This document shows, in pieces, positions 50,290 through 58,084 of a stretch of 64,000 nucleotides of DNA. Source of the stretch: Olsenella sp. An293. GTDB taxonomy: Bacteria > Actinomycetota > Coriobacteriia > Coriobacteriales > Atopobiaceae. Numbering within the stretch: the stretch's first letter is position 1; each line of letters opens with the position of its first letter. Both the position numbers and the translations under genes were made by a program. Below the pieces are notes generated by a model. That model was not told where the DNA came from, searched no databases, and was given only the letters and a program-made list of their open reading frames with translations. The DNA is taken from NCBI RefSeq assembly GCF_002159495.1, contig NZ_NFIT01000006.1:88122-152121 (forward strand). Reading direction: 5' to 3'.

Positions 50290-50348
50290 TTGACAATATA
50301 ACCTGACGTCAGTGTCAAGTTGACAATGTAACCTGACGCCAGTGTCAA
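50290..50348. promoter_or_regulatory. Tandem 29-bp operator-like repeats
   Basis: Two copies (50290-50318, 50320-50348), 30 bases apart, read TTGACAA-nnn-AACCTGACG-nCA-n-TGTCAA: outer TTGACA/TGTCAA dyad with a near-palindromic CTGACGTCAG inside. A third copy with the same spacing lies at 61177-61205 before the MDR dehydrogenase. They sit 35-93 bases upstream of the oxidoreductase start, overlapping its probable promoter, as an operator would. Confidence 0.75.
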
Positions 50349-50423
50349 GCGTCGACAACGGATTCTACACCCCGCGCGCCCGCGCCGAACTGCTAAGGTG
50401 TAGTGGAGAAGCGAAGGGGAAAC

Positions 50424-51158
50424 ATGTACTCATTCGAGGGACGGATACGCTACAGCGAGTGCGACGAGGCCGGGAGGCTCTCGCTCTTCTCGCTGATGAA
50501 CTACCTGCAGGACTGCTCGACCTTCCAGTCGGACGAGATGGGCATGGGGCTCGACGGCCTCACGGGCCGCGGTCTTGCCTGGGTGCTCGCCAACTGGCGC
50601 ATCGAGGTCGACCGGCTCCCCGCCTTCGGGGAGCGCGTCCGCGTCTCCACGTGGTGCTACGAGCTCACCCGGGCCCACGCGCTCAGGAACTTCCAGATGG
50701 AGGCGGGCGGCGAGCGCATCGTGCGGGCCAACACGCAGTGGTTCGTCTACGACTCCGTCCGCGGAAGGGCCACGCGCGTTCCCGAGGACCAGCGCGTCTA
50801 CCTCTCCGACGAGCCCCCCATCGAGATGGCCCCGCTCGCGCGACGCATCGTGCCCGCGGGCGAGGGCGAGCGCGCGCCCGAGATCGTCGTCGCCCATCGC
50901 GACCTCGACACCAACCATCACGTCAACAACGCGCGCTACGTCGCCTTCGCGCTCGAGGCGCTCGAGGCCCGCGGCGCCCAGGCGCCGGCGTGCCCGCTCA
51001 CCCTGCAGGTCCAGTACCGCACGATGGCGTTTCTCGGGGACAAGATCGAGCCGGTCGTGCACCCCTGCGAGGGCGGCTGGGACGTCGAACTCAGGCACGG
51101 TGCCGACGGGGCCACCTCCGCGCTCGTCAGGATCCAAGGTCGAAAGGAGCTCGCATGA
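50424..51158 (+). CDS. Acyl-ACP thioesterase
   Basis: 244 residues. Double hot-dog thioesterase of the FatA/Tes type: EGRIRYSECDEAGRLSLFSLMNYLQDCSTFQ (first hot-dog), WVLANWRIEVDRLPAFGERVRVSTW, and the second-domain catalytic Asn/His in HRDLDTNHHVNNARYVAFALEAL. Releases fatty acids from ACP, setting chain length. ATG at 50424 has AAGGGG seven bases upstream. The stop overlaps the mutT ATG (ATGA). Confidence 0.92.
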   Translation: MYSFEGRIRYSECDEAGRLSLFSLMNYLQDCSTFQSDEMGMGLDGLTGRGLAWVLANWRIEVDRLPAFGERVRVSTWCYELTRAHALRNFQMEAGGERIVRANTQWFVYDSVRGRATRVPEDQRVYLSDEPPIEMAPLARRIVPAGEGERAPEIVVAHRDLDTNHHVNNARYVAFALEALEARGAQAPACPLTLQVQYRTMAFLGDKIEPVVHPCEGGWDVELRHGADGATSALVRIQGRKELA

Positions 51159-51574
51159 GCGTTCGCGTGGGAGCCGGCATCATCCATCGTGGCGGCAAGG
51201 TGCTGGCGGCAAGAAGGGCGGGCGGCCCGCAGGAGGGCCTCTGGGAGCTCCCGGGAGGCAAGGTGGAGCCGGGCGAGGGCTCGGCGGACGCCCTGCGCCG
51301 CGAGATCCGCGAGGAGCTCGGCTGCGAGCTCGGGGTCTCGTGGCTCTACGACACCGTCGAGCACGACTATCCCGACTTCCACCTCACGATGGACTGCTAC
51401 GTCTGCGCGCTCGCGCCCGGAGCCGAGCCCACGCCCGCCGAGGGCGTACACTCGGAGCTGCGCTGGCTCGGCCGAGACGAGCTGCTCGACGTCGAGTGGC
51501 TGCCCGCCGACCGCGCGCTGATGGCCGGCCTCACCTACTATTGGGACGAGGTCTTCAGCGACCAGATGCTCTAG
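51155..51574 (+). CDS. mutT: MutT-type Nudix hydrolase
   Basis: 139 residues. Starts VRVGAGIIHRGGKVLAARR and contains the Nudix box GGKVEPGEGSADALRREIREELG. C-terminal LRWLGRDELLDVEWLPADRAL is as in 8-oxo-dGTP diphosphatases. Removes oxidised or damaged nucleotides from the pool. AAAGGAG precedes the ATG, which overlaps the thioesterase stop. Confidence 0.92.
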   Translation: MSVRVGAGIIHRGGKVLAARRAGGPQEGLWELPGGKVEPGEGSADALRREIREELGCELGVSWLYDTVEHDYPDFHLTMDCYVCALAPGAEPTPAEGVHSELRWLGRDELLDVEWLPADRALMAGLTYYWDEVFSDQML

Positions 51575-51635
51575 GGGAGACCCAGGGCGCCCGCATGCCA
51601 GGCGCGCCAAAGGCGCGACGCAACCCGGAGGGAAC

Positions 51636-51992
51636 ATGGACCAGGCACAGGAAGCCACCGAGAAGGACGCGCGCGAGGCCGCCGACGTCATCGAGACCGC
51701 AAGCGCCACGACGAGCCCGGACAACGCCAGCGGCCCCGGGGCGTACGTGCTCTTCGCCATCGTGGCGCTGCTCTTGCTGGGGCTCGTCTCGGGCCTCTCG
51801 AGCTGCGCGGGAGCCCTCGCCGATGTCGCGTACCGCGACGGCAGGTACGGCGGCACCTCATGGGTGCTCGAGACCGACTCCTCGCCCTACGGCCTCACAG
51901 AAGACGACATCCTCCCCTACCTGCTCGACGAGCTGGGCTACGACACCCACCACGACCGCGACTTTCACAGCCAGTGGCGCCCCACGCTCTAA
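51636..51992 (+). CDS. Small single-pass membrane protein, unknown
   Basis: 118 residues. Hydrophilic, Ala/Glu/Thr-rich start, one hydrophobic segment (about 37-58, AYVLFAIVALLLLGLVSGLSS) and a mixed C-terminal domain with aromatic residues and an acidic/His stretch (DDILPYLLDELGYDTHHDRDFH). CGGAGG lies six to seven bases before the ATG. Located between mutT and thyA in a compact plus-strand run, so likely co-transcribed. No family recognised. Confidence 0.65.
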   Translation: MDQAQEATEKDAREAADVIETASATTSPDNASGPGAYVLFAIVALLLLGLVSGLSSCAGALADVAYRDGRYGGTSWVLETDSSPYGLTEDDILPYLLDELGYDTHHDRDFHSQWRPTL

Positions 51993-52013
51993 GACGAGCC
52001 CGAAAGGATACCC

Positions 52014-52862
52014 ATGAGCAAGGCTGACGACCTCTTCATCTCGATGTGCTCCGACATCATCGAGCACGGCACCACGACCGAGGGCCAGAAGGTCCGCCCG
52101 CGCTGGGAGGACGGCACGCCCGCCTACACCATCAAGCGCTTTGGCGTGTGCAACCGCTACGACCTTCGCGAGGAGTTCCCGGCGCTCACGCTGCGCAGGA
52201 CCGCCCTCAAGTCCGCCATGGACGAGGTGCTCTGGATCTACCAGCGAAAGTCCAACAACATCCACGACCTCAACTCGCACATCTGGGACGAGTGGGCCGA
52301 CGAGACGGGCTCGATCGGCAAGGCCTACGGATACCAGGTGGGCGTCAAGAGCCACTATCCCGACGGCGACTACGACCAGATGGACCGCGTCCTCAAGGAC
52401 CTGCGCGAGAACCCCTACTCCCGCCGCATCATGACCAACCTCTACACCTTCGCCGACCTCAGCGAGATGAACCTCTACCCCTGCGCCTACAACGCCATCT
52501 ACAACGTGACGCAGGAGGCGGGCGACGACCGCCCGACCCTCAACATGGTCCTCGTCCAGCGCAGCCAGGACGTGCTCGCGGCCAACAACTGGAACGTCTG
52601 CCAGTACGCGATCCTGCTCATGATGGTCGCGCAGGTCTCGGACATGAACGCCGGCGAGCTCGTGCACATGATCGCCGACGCCCACATCTACGACCGCCAC
52701 GTCGACGTCGTGCGCGAGCTCATCTCCAGGCCCACCCATCCGGCCCCGCGCGTTCGCCTGAACCCCGAGGTCAGGGACTTCTACGACTTCACCACCGACG
52801 ACCTGATCGTCGAGGGCTACGAGCACGGGCCGCAGGTGACCAACATCCCCATCGCCGTCTAG
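52014..52862 (+). CDS. thyA: Thymidylate synthase, phi3T/ThyA-Bacillus type
   Basis: 282 residues. Converts dUMP to dTMP with methylene-THF. The catalytic Cys lies in NLYPCAYNAIYNV, the PCxY form of the Bacillus ThyA/phi3T group rather than the PCHxxxQFYV of common ThyA. Other landmarks fit that group: IIEHGTTTEGQKVRPRWEDGTPAYT, WIYQRKSNNIHDLNSHIWDEWADETGSIGKAYGYQ, QRSQDVLAANNWNVCQYAIL, HIYDRH and NPEVRDFYDFTTDDL. The usual active-site Arg pair is in PYSRRI. folA follows after eight bases, recycling the dihydrofolate produced. Confidence 0.93.
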   Translation: MSKADDLFISMCSDIIEHGTTTEGQKVRPRWEDGTPAYTIKRFGVCNRYDLREEFPALTLRRTALKSAMDEVLWIYQRKSNNIHDLNSHIWDEWADETGSIGKAYGYQVGVKSHYPDGDYDQMDRVLKDLRENPYSRRIMTNLYTFADLSEMNLYPCAYNAIYNVTQEAGDDRPTLNMVLVQRSQDVLAANNWNVCQYAILLMMVAQVSDMNAGELVHMIADAHIYDRHVDVVRELISRPTHPAPRVRLNPEVRDFYDFTTDDLIVEGYEHGPQVTNIPIAV

Positions 52863-52870
52863 GAGGACCC

Positions 52871-53413
52871 ATGAACGCCATCGTTTCCGTCACGCAGGAC
52901 TGGGGCATCGGCTTCGACGGCCAGCTGCTCGTCCGCAACCGCGCGGACATGCGCCGCTTCGTCGAGCTCACGATGGGCGGAACCGTCATCATGGGACGGC
53001 GGACGCTCGAGAGCTTCCCTGGCGGCCCCCTCAAGGGCCGCCGCAACATCGTCGTCTCCGGGCGGCTCGACTACGACCCGGAGGGCGTCGAGGTCGCGAG
53101 CTCGCCCGAGGCCGCGCTCGCGCTCGTGGGGGACGAGGATCCCGACGCGGTGTGGCTCATCGGCGGGGCGTCGATCTACGAGGCGCTGCTCCCCCGCTGC
53201 GAGCGCGCCTACGTGACCGTGAACGCCTGCGAGGCGCAGGCGGACGCGTGGTTCCCCAACCTTGACGCCAGCGAGTCCTGGGTCGTCGAGTCCCGCGAGC
53301 CCGGGGGCGTGACCGAGGAGGGCGTGGGATTCGAGTACGTCACGTACCTTCGCGTCGCGGGCGATGAGGCCCCGCGCAAGCCCTTCCTCGGCTCGCTGCG
53401 CGCGCGGCGTTAG
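52871..53413 (+). CDS. folA: Dihydrofolate reductase
   Basis: 180 residues. NADPH-dependent reduction of DHF. IVSVTQDWGIGFDGQLLVRNRADMRRF (folate/Met20 loop region), GGTVIMGRRTLESFPGGPLKGRRNIVVS (NADPH) and VWLIGGASIYEALLPRCERAYVT. The strictly conserved acidic residue of helix B appears as D in RADMRRF. AGGAGG lies just before the ATG. Coupled with thyA. Confidence 0.93.
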   Translation: MNAIVSVTQDWGIGFDGQLLVRNRADMRRFVELTMGGTVIMGRRTLESFPGGPLKGRRNIVVSGRLDYDPEGVEVASSPEAALALVGDEDPDAVWLIGGASIYEALLPRCERAYVTVNACEAQADAWFPNLDASESWVVESREPGGVTEEGVGFEYVTYLRVAGDEAPRKPFLGSLRARR

Positions 53414-53431
53414 GCGAGGACCCGCCGCCAG

Positions 53432-54121
53432 CTAGGCCGCGGGCTGCTCGGCCGCGGCCTCGGTGCCCTCGACGGGCGTCGCGAGGCCGGAGATGACGTT
53501 GGAGCCGCCGTACAGGGCCGAGAAGAACGCCTCGTTGCCAGAGACCTGCGCGGCCCAGGAGCCGTCCTCGCCCTTGGCGCACGGGACGTCCACCGTTGTG
53601 GTGACCGGCGACTCGTTGGCGTCGAGGTGCGCGTAGACGCGCTGCACGAGATAGGCGAACAGCGCCGCCTTCCCTCCCTGGGCATAGGTGTCCTGCGACT
53701 CCTGCGTGGCCGAGAAGGACGTGAAGTCCGCACCGGCGGCGTTGACGGCCGAGGTCAGGCTCGCGTTGGTGACGGTGACGCTCACCGAGCCCGCGTCGCC
53801 CTCGACCGAGGCCTCCCCCACCTCGTAGGAGAAGTTGGCAAAGCAGTGGCGGTGCCACTCGTCGGCGCTCACCCCGTACTTCTGGAGCAGCTCCATCGTT
53901 GCCGCGTCGCCGAAGTCGGCGGCGGGCCAGGCGCTGTCCTCGGGCTCCACGCCCTCCTCGTCTGCGACGGGGACGACGTAGCTCTCGAGCAGCTCGCTCA
54001 CGGCGTCGGTCGCGCGATCCGCGTCCGAGCGAAAGACCCCGAGTGCAAACGCGGCGCCGAGGGCGGCGACGATCACGACCGCCGCCACGAGCCCGATGAT
54101 CACAGGACGCTTGTCACGCAT
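53432..54121 (-). CDS. Exported membrane-anchored protein, unknown
   Basis: 229 residues. Short basic start and one membrane anchor (about 6-28), then an extracytoplasmic acidic domain with DRATDAVSELLESYVVPVADE (helix), a cystatin/NTF2-like alternation of strands (SVSVTVTNASLTSAV, SPVTTTVDVPCAKGEDGSWAAQVS) and an Ala/Glu tail. This arrangement is seen in small Gram-positive lipoprotein-like DUF proteins. No function assigned. GGGGGAGAA precedes the ATG. Confidence 0.7.
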   Translation of the reverse strand: MRDKRPVIIGLVAAVVIVAALGAAFALGVFRSDADRATDAVSELLESYVVPVADEEGVEPEDSAWPAADFGDAATMELLQKYGVSADEWHRHCFANFSYEVGEASVEGDAGSVSVTVTNASLTSAVNAAGADFTSFSATQESQDTYAQGGKAALFAYLVQRVYAHLDANESPVTTTVDVPCAKGEDGSWAAQVSGNEAFFSALYGGSNVISGLATPVEGTEAAAEQPAA

Positions 54122-54207
54122 GTTCTTCTCCCCCGTCGTGTTTCTCGCCTAACAGCTTAGCCCAAGCGCCGTCCCGCGCAACCTCCACGAAGCCGTCTCC
54201 ACCACAT

Positions 54208-54241
54208 GAAAAGGGCCCGCCAGCCAAAGCTGACGGGCCCT
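54208..54241 (-). terminator. Terminator of the adhE-APH transcript
   Basis: On the minus strand AGGGCCCGTCAGC pairs with GCTGGCGGGCCCT (one mismatch) around TTTG, then TTTTC. It lies 24 bases after the APH gene stop, closing the adhE-APH transcript. Confidence 0.85.
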
Positions 54242-54264
54242 GTGAGCTTGCGCGAGCGCCGGCG

Positions 54265-55038
54265 CTAGTCGATGTCGAGCGCGGCGTCGACCTGGCTGCG
54301 GAGGAACTCCTCGGCGTCCTTGCGGCCGCGGGAGAGCTCGGCGGCGGCCATGACGGGCACCCAGTAGTGCACCTTCTGCTTGGCGATGTCAGCCTTCTTG
54401 GAGAAGACGTCGAGGTAGGACTCGGCGTGGCCGGGGTGATACATCTTGAAGAGGATGTAGGTCATCGCCGCGTCGGCCTCGGGGAGGCCGCGGGTGACGT
54501 GGGTCCAGTCGCAGGCGTAGAGCGTGCCGTCCTCGGACACGATGACGTTGGAGGGGTTGTAGTCGCAGTGGCAGATGGCACGGCCGGGGGCCATGCGGTC
54601 GGCGCGCATCTGGAGGTCGTAACGCACGGACGGGTCGAGCTCCTTGACCTTGCCCACCATGCCGGCGATCTTGGTCTTCTGGTCCTTCATGAGGTCGGAC
54701 GCGGGGGTGTTCTGGATCTCCAGCTGGAAGTCCACGAACTGCTCGAGGAGCTTGTCGTACTCGGGCGTGCCCTCGGCGGCGTCCATGAGCGAGCGCATGG
54801 TGACGCCCTGGACGTACTCGGTGGCCAGGGCCCAAGAGCCGTCGGCGACCTGGGAGACCTCGAGGACCTTGGGGACGCGCACGCCGGCCTCGACGACGCG
54901 GGCGATGTTCAGGGCCTCGTTGAAGACGTCAGAGGCCGGCTTCTCGGCCTTGAAGACCTTCACGATGCGGTCGCCATCGACGTAGACGGCCTTGTTGTGG
55001 CGCTCGACGATGACCTGCTTGCTGTCAGAAAGTTCCAT
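54265..55038 (-). CDS. APH/choline-kinase-like phosphotransferase
   Basis: 257 residues. Protein-kinase-like small-molecule kinase: KAVYVDGDRIVKVFK (Lys), EALNIARVVEAGVRVPKVLEV, ATEYVQGVTMRSLMDA, catalytic loop AICHCDYNPSNVIVSEDG (His-x-Asp-x4-Asn) and ACDWTHVTRG (metal Asp). Such proteins phosphorylate sugars, choline or homoserine; drug resistance is only one possibility and nothing here supports it. AAGGAGG precedes the ATG. It starts 39 bases after adhE with no terminator between, so it is probably expressed with adhE. Confidence 0.88.
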   Translation of the reverse strand: MELSDSKQVIVERHNKAVYVDGDRIVKVFKAEKPASDVFNEALNIARVVEAGVRVPKVLEVSQVADGSWALATEYVQGVTMRSLMDAAEGTPEYDKLLEQFVDFQLEIQNTPASDLMKDQKTKIAGMVGKVKELDPSVRYDLQMRADRMAPGRAICHCDYNPSNVIVSEDGTLYACDWTHVTRGLPEADAAMTYILFKMYHPGHAESYLDVFSKKADIAKQKVHYWVPVMAAAELSRGRKDAEEFLRSQVDAALDID

Positions 55039-55077
55039 TGCTGCCTCCTTCTGGGCAACGAGAAGAACCGGCTGGGA

Positions 55078-57699
55078 CTAGTCCTCGTAGGAGCTGGGCT
55101 CGCGGCCGTAGAAGGCGTCGAGGTAGAGCTCCTTGATCTCGGAGATGAGCGGGTAGCGCGGGTTGGCGCCGGTGCACTGGTCGTTGAACGCGTTCTCGGA
55201 CATCTCGTCGAGCGTGGCGAGGAAGTCCTCCTCGGTCACGCCGAAGCCGGCGATGGTCTCGGGCACGCCCACGTGAGCCTTGAGCTCCTCGATGCGGGCG
55301 ATGAAGTTCTCGAAGACCTCCTGGTCGGTGCGGCCCTTGATGCCGCAGAAGCGACCGGCCTCCGCGTAGCGCGCGAGGGTCTTGGGGTGGTCGTACTGCG
55401 GGAAGGTGCCCATCTTCACCGGGCGCTCGGCGGCGTTGTAGCGCATGACGCGGGTCAGGATGACCGCGTTGGCCAGGCCGTGAGCGATGTGGTGATAGGC
55501 GCCGAGCTTGTGGGCCATCGAGTGGTTGACGCCGAGGAAGGCGTTGGCGAAGGCCATGCCGGCGAGGCAGGAGGCGTTGGCCATGTGGTCGCGGGCCTCG
55601 ACGTCGGTGCCGTCGTCATAGGCGCGCTCGAGATAGGTCAGGACGAGCTTCATGGCGCGCAGGGCGAGGCCGTCGGTGTAGTCGGACGCCATGATGGAGA
55701 CGTAGGCCTCGAGGGCGTGCGTCAGGACGTCGACGCCGGAGGCGGCGGTCAGGCCCTTGGGCTGGGTCATCATGTTGTCGGTGTCGACGATGGCCATGTT
55801 GGGCAGGAGCTGGTAGTCGGCGATCGGCCACTTGGTGCCCGTGTTGGCGTCGGTGATGATCGAGAAGGGCGTGACCTCGGAGCCGGTGCCGGAGGAGGTG
55901 GGGATGGCCACGAAGAAGGCCTTCTCGCCCATCTGCGGGAAGGTGTAGACGCGCTTGCGGATGTCCATGAAGTCCATGGCCATGTCCTCGAACTTGGCCT
56001 CGGGGTGCTCGTACATCATCCACATGATCTTGCCGGCGTCCATCGCGGAGCCGCCGCCGATGGCGATGATGCAGTCAGGCTCGAAGGCCTTGACCTGCTC
56101 GAGGCCGCGCTCGCAGTCCTGGAGCTTGGGGTCGGGCGAGATGGACCAGAAGCTCGAGTAGACGATGCCCTGCTCGTCGAGGGACGCCTCGATCTTCTTG
56201 GTGAAGCCGCTCTTGTAGAGGAAGGAGTCGGTGACGATGAAGGCGCGCTTCTTGCCGTAGACCTCGGAGAGCTCGCGCAGGGCCACGGGCATGCAGCCCT
56301 TCTTGAAGAAGACCTTCTCGGGAACACGGAACCACAGCATGTTCTCACGCCTCTCTGCGACGGACTTGATGTTGAGCAGGTGCTGGGGGCCGACGTTGCC
56401 CGAGACGGAGTTGCCGCCCCAGGAGCCGCAGCCGAGCGTCAGCGACGGCGGCATCTTGAAGTTGTAGATGTCGCCGATGCCGCCCTGGGCGGCCGGGGTG
56501 TTGATGAGGATGCGGCACGTCTTCATGCGCTTGGCGTGCTCGGCCATCTTCTCGGTCTCGCGCGTGTCGATAAAGAGCGAGCTCGTGTGGCCGTAGCCGC
56601 CGTCGGCGATGAGGCGCTCGGCCTTGGAGAGGGCGTCCTCCCAGTTCTTGGCGCGATACATGCCGAGGATGGTGGTCAGCTTCTCGTGGGCCCAGGGCTC
56701 GGTGGGCTCGACGGACTCGACCTCGCCGATGAGCACCTTGGTGCTGGCGGGGACGGACACGCCGGCGGCCTCGGCGATCTTGGGGGCGGGCTGGCCGACC
56801 ATCTTGGCGTTGACGCCGCCGTTGACGATGACGGTGTTGCCGACCTTGGCGATCTCGTCGCCCTGGAGGAAGTAGCAGCCGCGCTTCTGGAACTCGGCCT
56901 TGACCTTGTTGTAGACCTTGTCGAGGACGATGACGTTCTGCTCGGTGGCGCAGATCATGCCGTAGTCAAAGGTCTTGGAGTGGATGATCGAGTTGACGGA
57001 GAGCTCGATGTCGGCGGTGTCGTCGATGATGGCCGGGTTGTTGCCCGGGCCGACGCCCAGGGCGGGCTTGCCGGAGGAGTACGCGGCGTTGACCATGCCC
57101 GGGCCGCCGGTGGCGAGGATGATGTCGGCGGAGCGCATGAGCTCGGAGGTCATGTCGAGGGACGGCACGTCGACCCAGTCGATGATGCCCTTGGGGGCGC
57201 CGGCGGCCTCGGCGGCCTCGCGCACGATGCGGGCGGCCTCGGCGGTGCACTTGCCGGCGCGCGGGTGCGGGGAGATGAGGATGGCGTTGCGGGTCTTCAG
57301 GGAGATGAGGGTCTTGAAGATGGCCGTGGACGTGGGGTTGGTCGTCGGGATGACGGCGGCGACGATGCCCAGGGGCTCGGCGATCTGCTTGTAGCCGAAG
57401 GCGGGATCGTCGGAGATGACGTCGCACGTCTTCATGTCCTTGTACTTGTTGTAGATGTACTCAGAGGCATAGTGGTTCTTGATGACCTTGTCCTCCATGA
57501 CGCCGTAGCCGGTCTCCTCGACGGCCATCTTGGCCAGCGGGATGCGCGCCTTGTTGGCGGCCATGGCGGCCTCATAGAAGATCTTGTCCACCTGCTCCTG
57601 GGTGAACGTCGCGAACTCGGCCTGCGCGACGCGCATCTCCTTGATGCGCTCCTGCAGCGCCTCGACGCTGTCGATCGGGGTCCTGACGATGTCTGCCAT
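55078..57699 (-). CDS. adhE: Bifunctional acetaldehyde-CoA/alcohol dehydrogenase
   Basis: 873 residues, normal AdhE length. N-terminal aldehyde dehydrogenase (1 to about 440) reduces acetyl-CoA: catalytic Cys in YGMICATEQN (about 248) and GVGPGNNPAIID. C-terminal iron alcohol dehydrogenase (about 455-873) reduces acetaldehyde: AIGGGSAMDAGKIMW, and iron-binding His in HSMAHKLGAYHHIAHGLANA. AdhE assembles into spirosomes. It regenerates two NAD+ per ethanol. GGAGG precedes the ATG. An extended -10 promoter and a group C element lie upstream; I found no Rex-type operator. Confidence 0.97.
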   Translation of the reverse strand: MADIVRTPIDSVEALQERIKEMRVAQAEFATFTQEQVDKIFYEAAMAANKARIPLAKMAVEETGYGVMEDKVIKNHYASEYIYNKYKDMKTCDVISDDPAFGYKQIAEPLGIVAAVIPTTNPTSTAIFKTLISLKTRNAILISPHPRAGKCTAEAARIVREAAEAAGAPKGIIDWVDVPSLDMTSELMRSADIILATGGPGMVNAAYSSGKPALGVGPGNNPAIIDDTADIELSVNSIIHSKTFDYGMICATEQNVIVLDKVYNKVKAEFQKRGCYFLQGDEIAKVGNTVIVNGGVNAKMVGQPAPKIAEAAGVSVPASTKVLIGEVESVEPTEPWAHEKLTTILGMYRAKNWEDALSKAERLIADGGYGHTSSLFIDTRETEKMAEHAKRMKTCRILINTPAAQGGIGDIYNFKMPPSLTLGCGSWGGNSVSGNVGPQHLLNIKSVAERRENMLWFRVPEKVFFKKGCMPVALRELSEVYGKKRAFIVTDSFLYKSGFTKKIEASLDEQGIVYSSFWSISPDPKLQDCERGLEQVKAFEPDCIIAIGGGSAMDAGKIMWMMYEHPEAKFEDMAMDFMDIRKRVYTFPQMGEKAFFVAIPTSSGTGSEVTPFSIITDANTGTKWPIADYQLLPNMAIVDTDNMMTQPKGLTAASGVDVLTHALEAYVSIMASDYTDGLALRAMKLVLTYLERAYDDGTDVEARDHMANASCLAGMAFANAFLGVNHSMAHKLGAYHHIAHGLANAVILTRVMRYNAAERPVKMGTFPQYDHPKTLARYAEAGRFCGIKGRTDQEVFENFIARIEELKAHVGVPETIAGFGVTEEDFLATLDEMSENAFNDQCTGANPRYPLISEIKELYLDAFYGREPSSYED

Positions 57700-57803
57700 G
57701 CGTTCCTCCTATTACTCGGACCGTGCGTCGACGCATCGGCGCCGCGGTCGTACAAAGGACAGGGTAAAGCGCTTTGGTACGGCAACACAGATAAATCTCT
57801 TGG

Positions 57804-57833
57804 AGTATAGCATCACTTGGACGCTCGTCCCAA
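57804..57833 (-). promoter_or_regulatory. adhE promoter
   Basis: Minus strand: TTGGGA (57833-57828), 18-base spacer ending in TGC, then TATACT (57809-57804). The extended TGCTATACT is identical to that of tRNA-Arg. It gives a leader of about 97 bases. The 385-base gap between adhE and mtlA holds this promoter and a group C element and nothing else recognisable. Confidence 0.6.
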
Positions 57834-57890
57834 CGAGCCTGCCAGACGCGCGTCGGCCCGGCGCCCGCGGGCGGCGAGGCTGCCCGCCAT

Positions 57891-58031
57891 GAGGGTTTGT
57901 ACACCCGGCCTTGAGGGTATGTACACCGACCCGAAGGCACGTTCTTCTCGGCAACGCCCTGACCTGCGGGTTTACAGCCCGCACTTGATGGCGGGGTGTA
58001 CATACCCTCAGAGGGCGGTGTACATACCCTC
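57891..58031. repeat. Group C element, nested form, copy 2
   Basis: Direct units GAGGGTTTGTACACCCG (57891-57907) and GAGGGTATGTACACCG (57913-57928) face inverted units CGGGGTGTACATACCCTC (57992-58009) and CGGTGTACATACCCTC (58016-58031). GTTCTTCTCG lies between (57941-57950). Same two-plus-two plan and the same total length (141 bases) as the element at 41645-41785. Sits between mtlA and adhE. Confidence 0.8.
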
Positions 58032-58084
58032 GGGACGGTACGGGACGGGCGGCACGAGTGGGACAAACACCTCCGGGGTGTCTG

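Noticed and set aside
50256..50348. N-terminal extension of the Gfo/Idh/MocA protein through the tandem repeats
   Set aside because: The extra residues simply translate the 30-base repeats twice (TSGYIVN-like), there is no ribosome site, and the family fold starts at the GTG at 50255.
52014..52862. Thymidylate synthase with a lost active-site histidine
   Set aside because: PCAY instead of PCH is the normal form of the Bacillus/phi3T subgroup, so it is not a defect.
54265..55038. Aminoglycoside resistance gene
   Set aside because: It shares the APH fold only in the general kinase motifs; context and sequence give no support for drug phosphorylation.
54367..57810. Long plus-strand frame opposite adhE and the APH gene
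   Set aside because: Low-complexity Val/Gly/Asp/Leu composition, no motifs, and fully antisense to adhE, whose identity is certain.
57700..57890. Rex (NADH-sensing) operator before adhE
   Set aside because: No TTGTGA...TCACAA-like dyad could be found between the promoter and the start codon.
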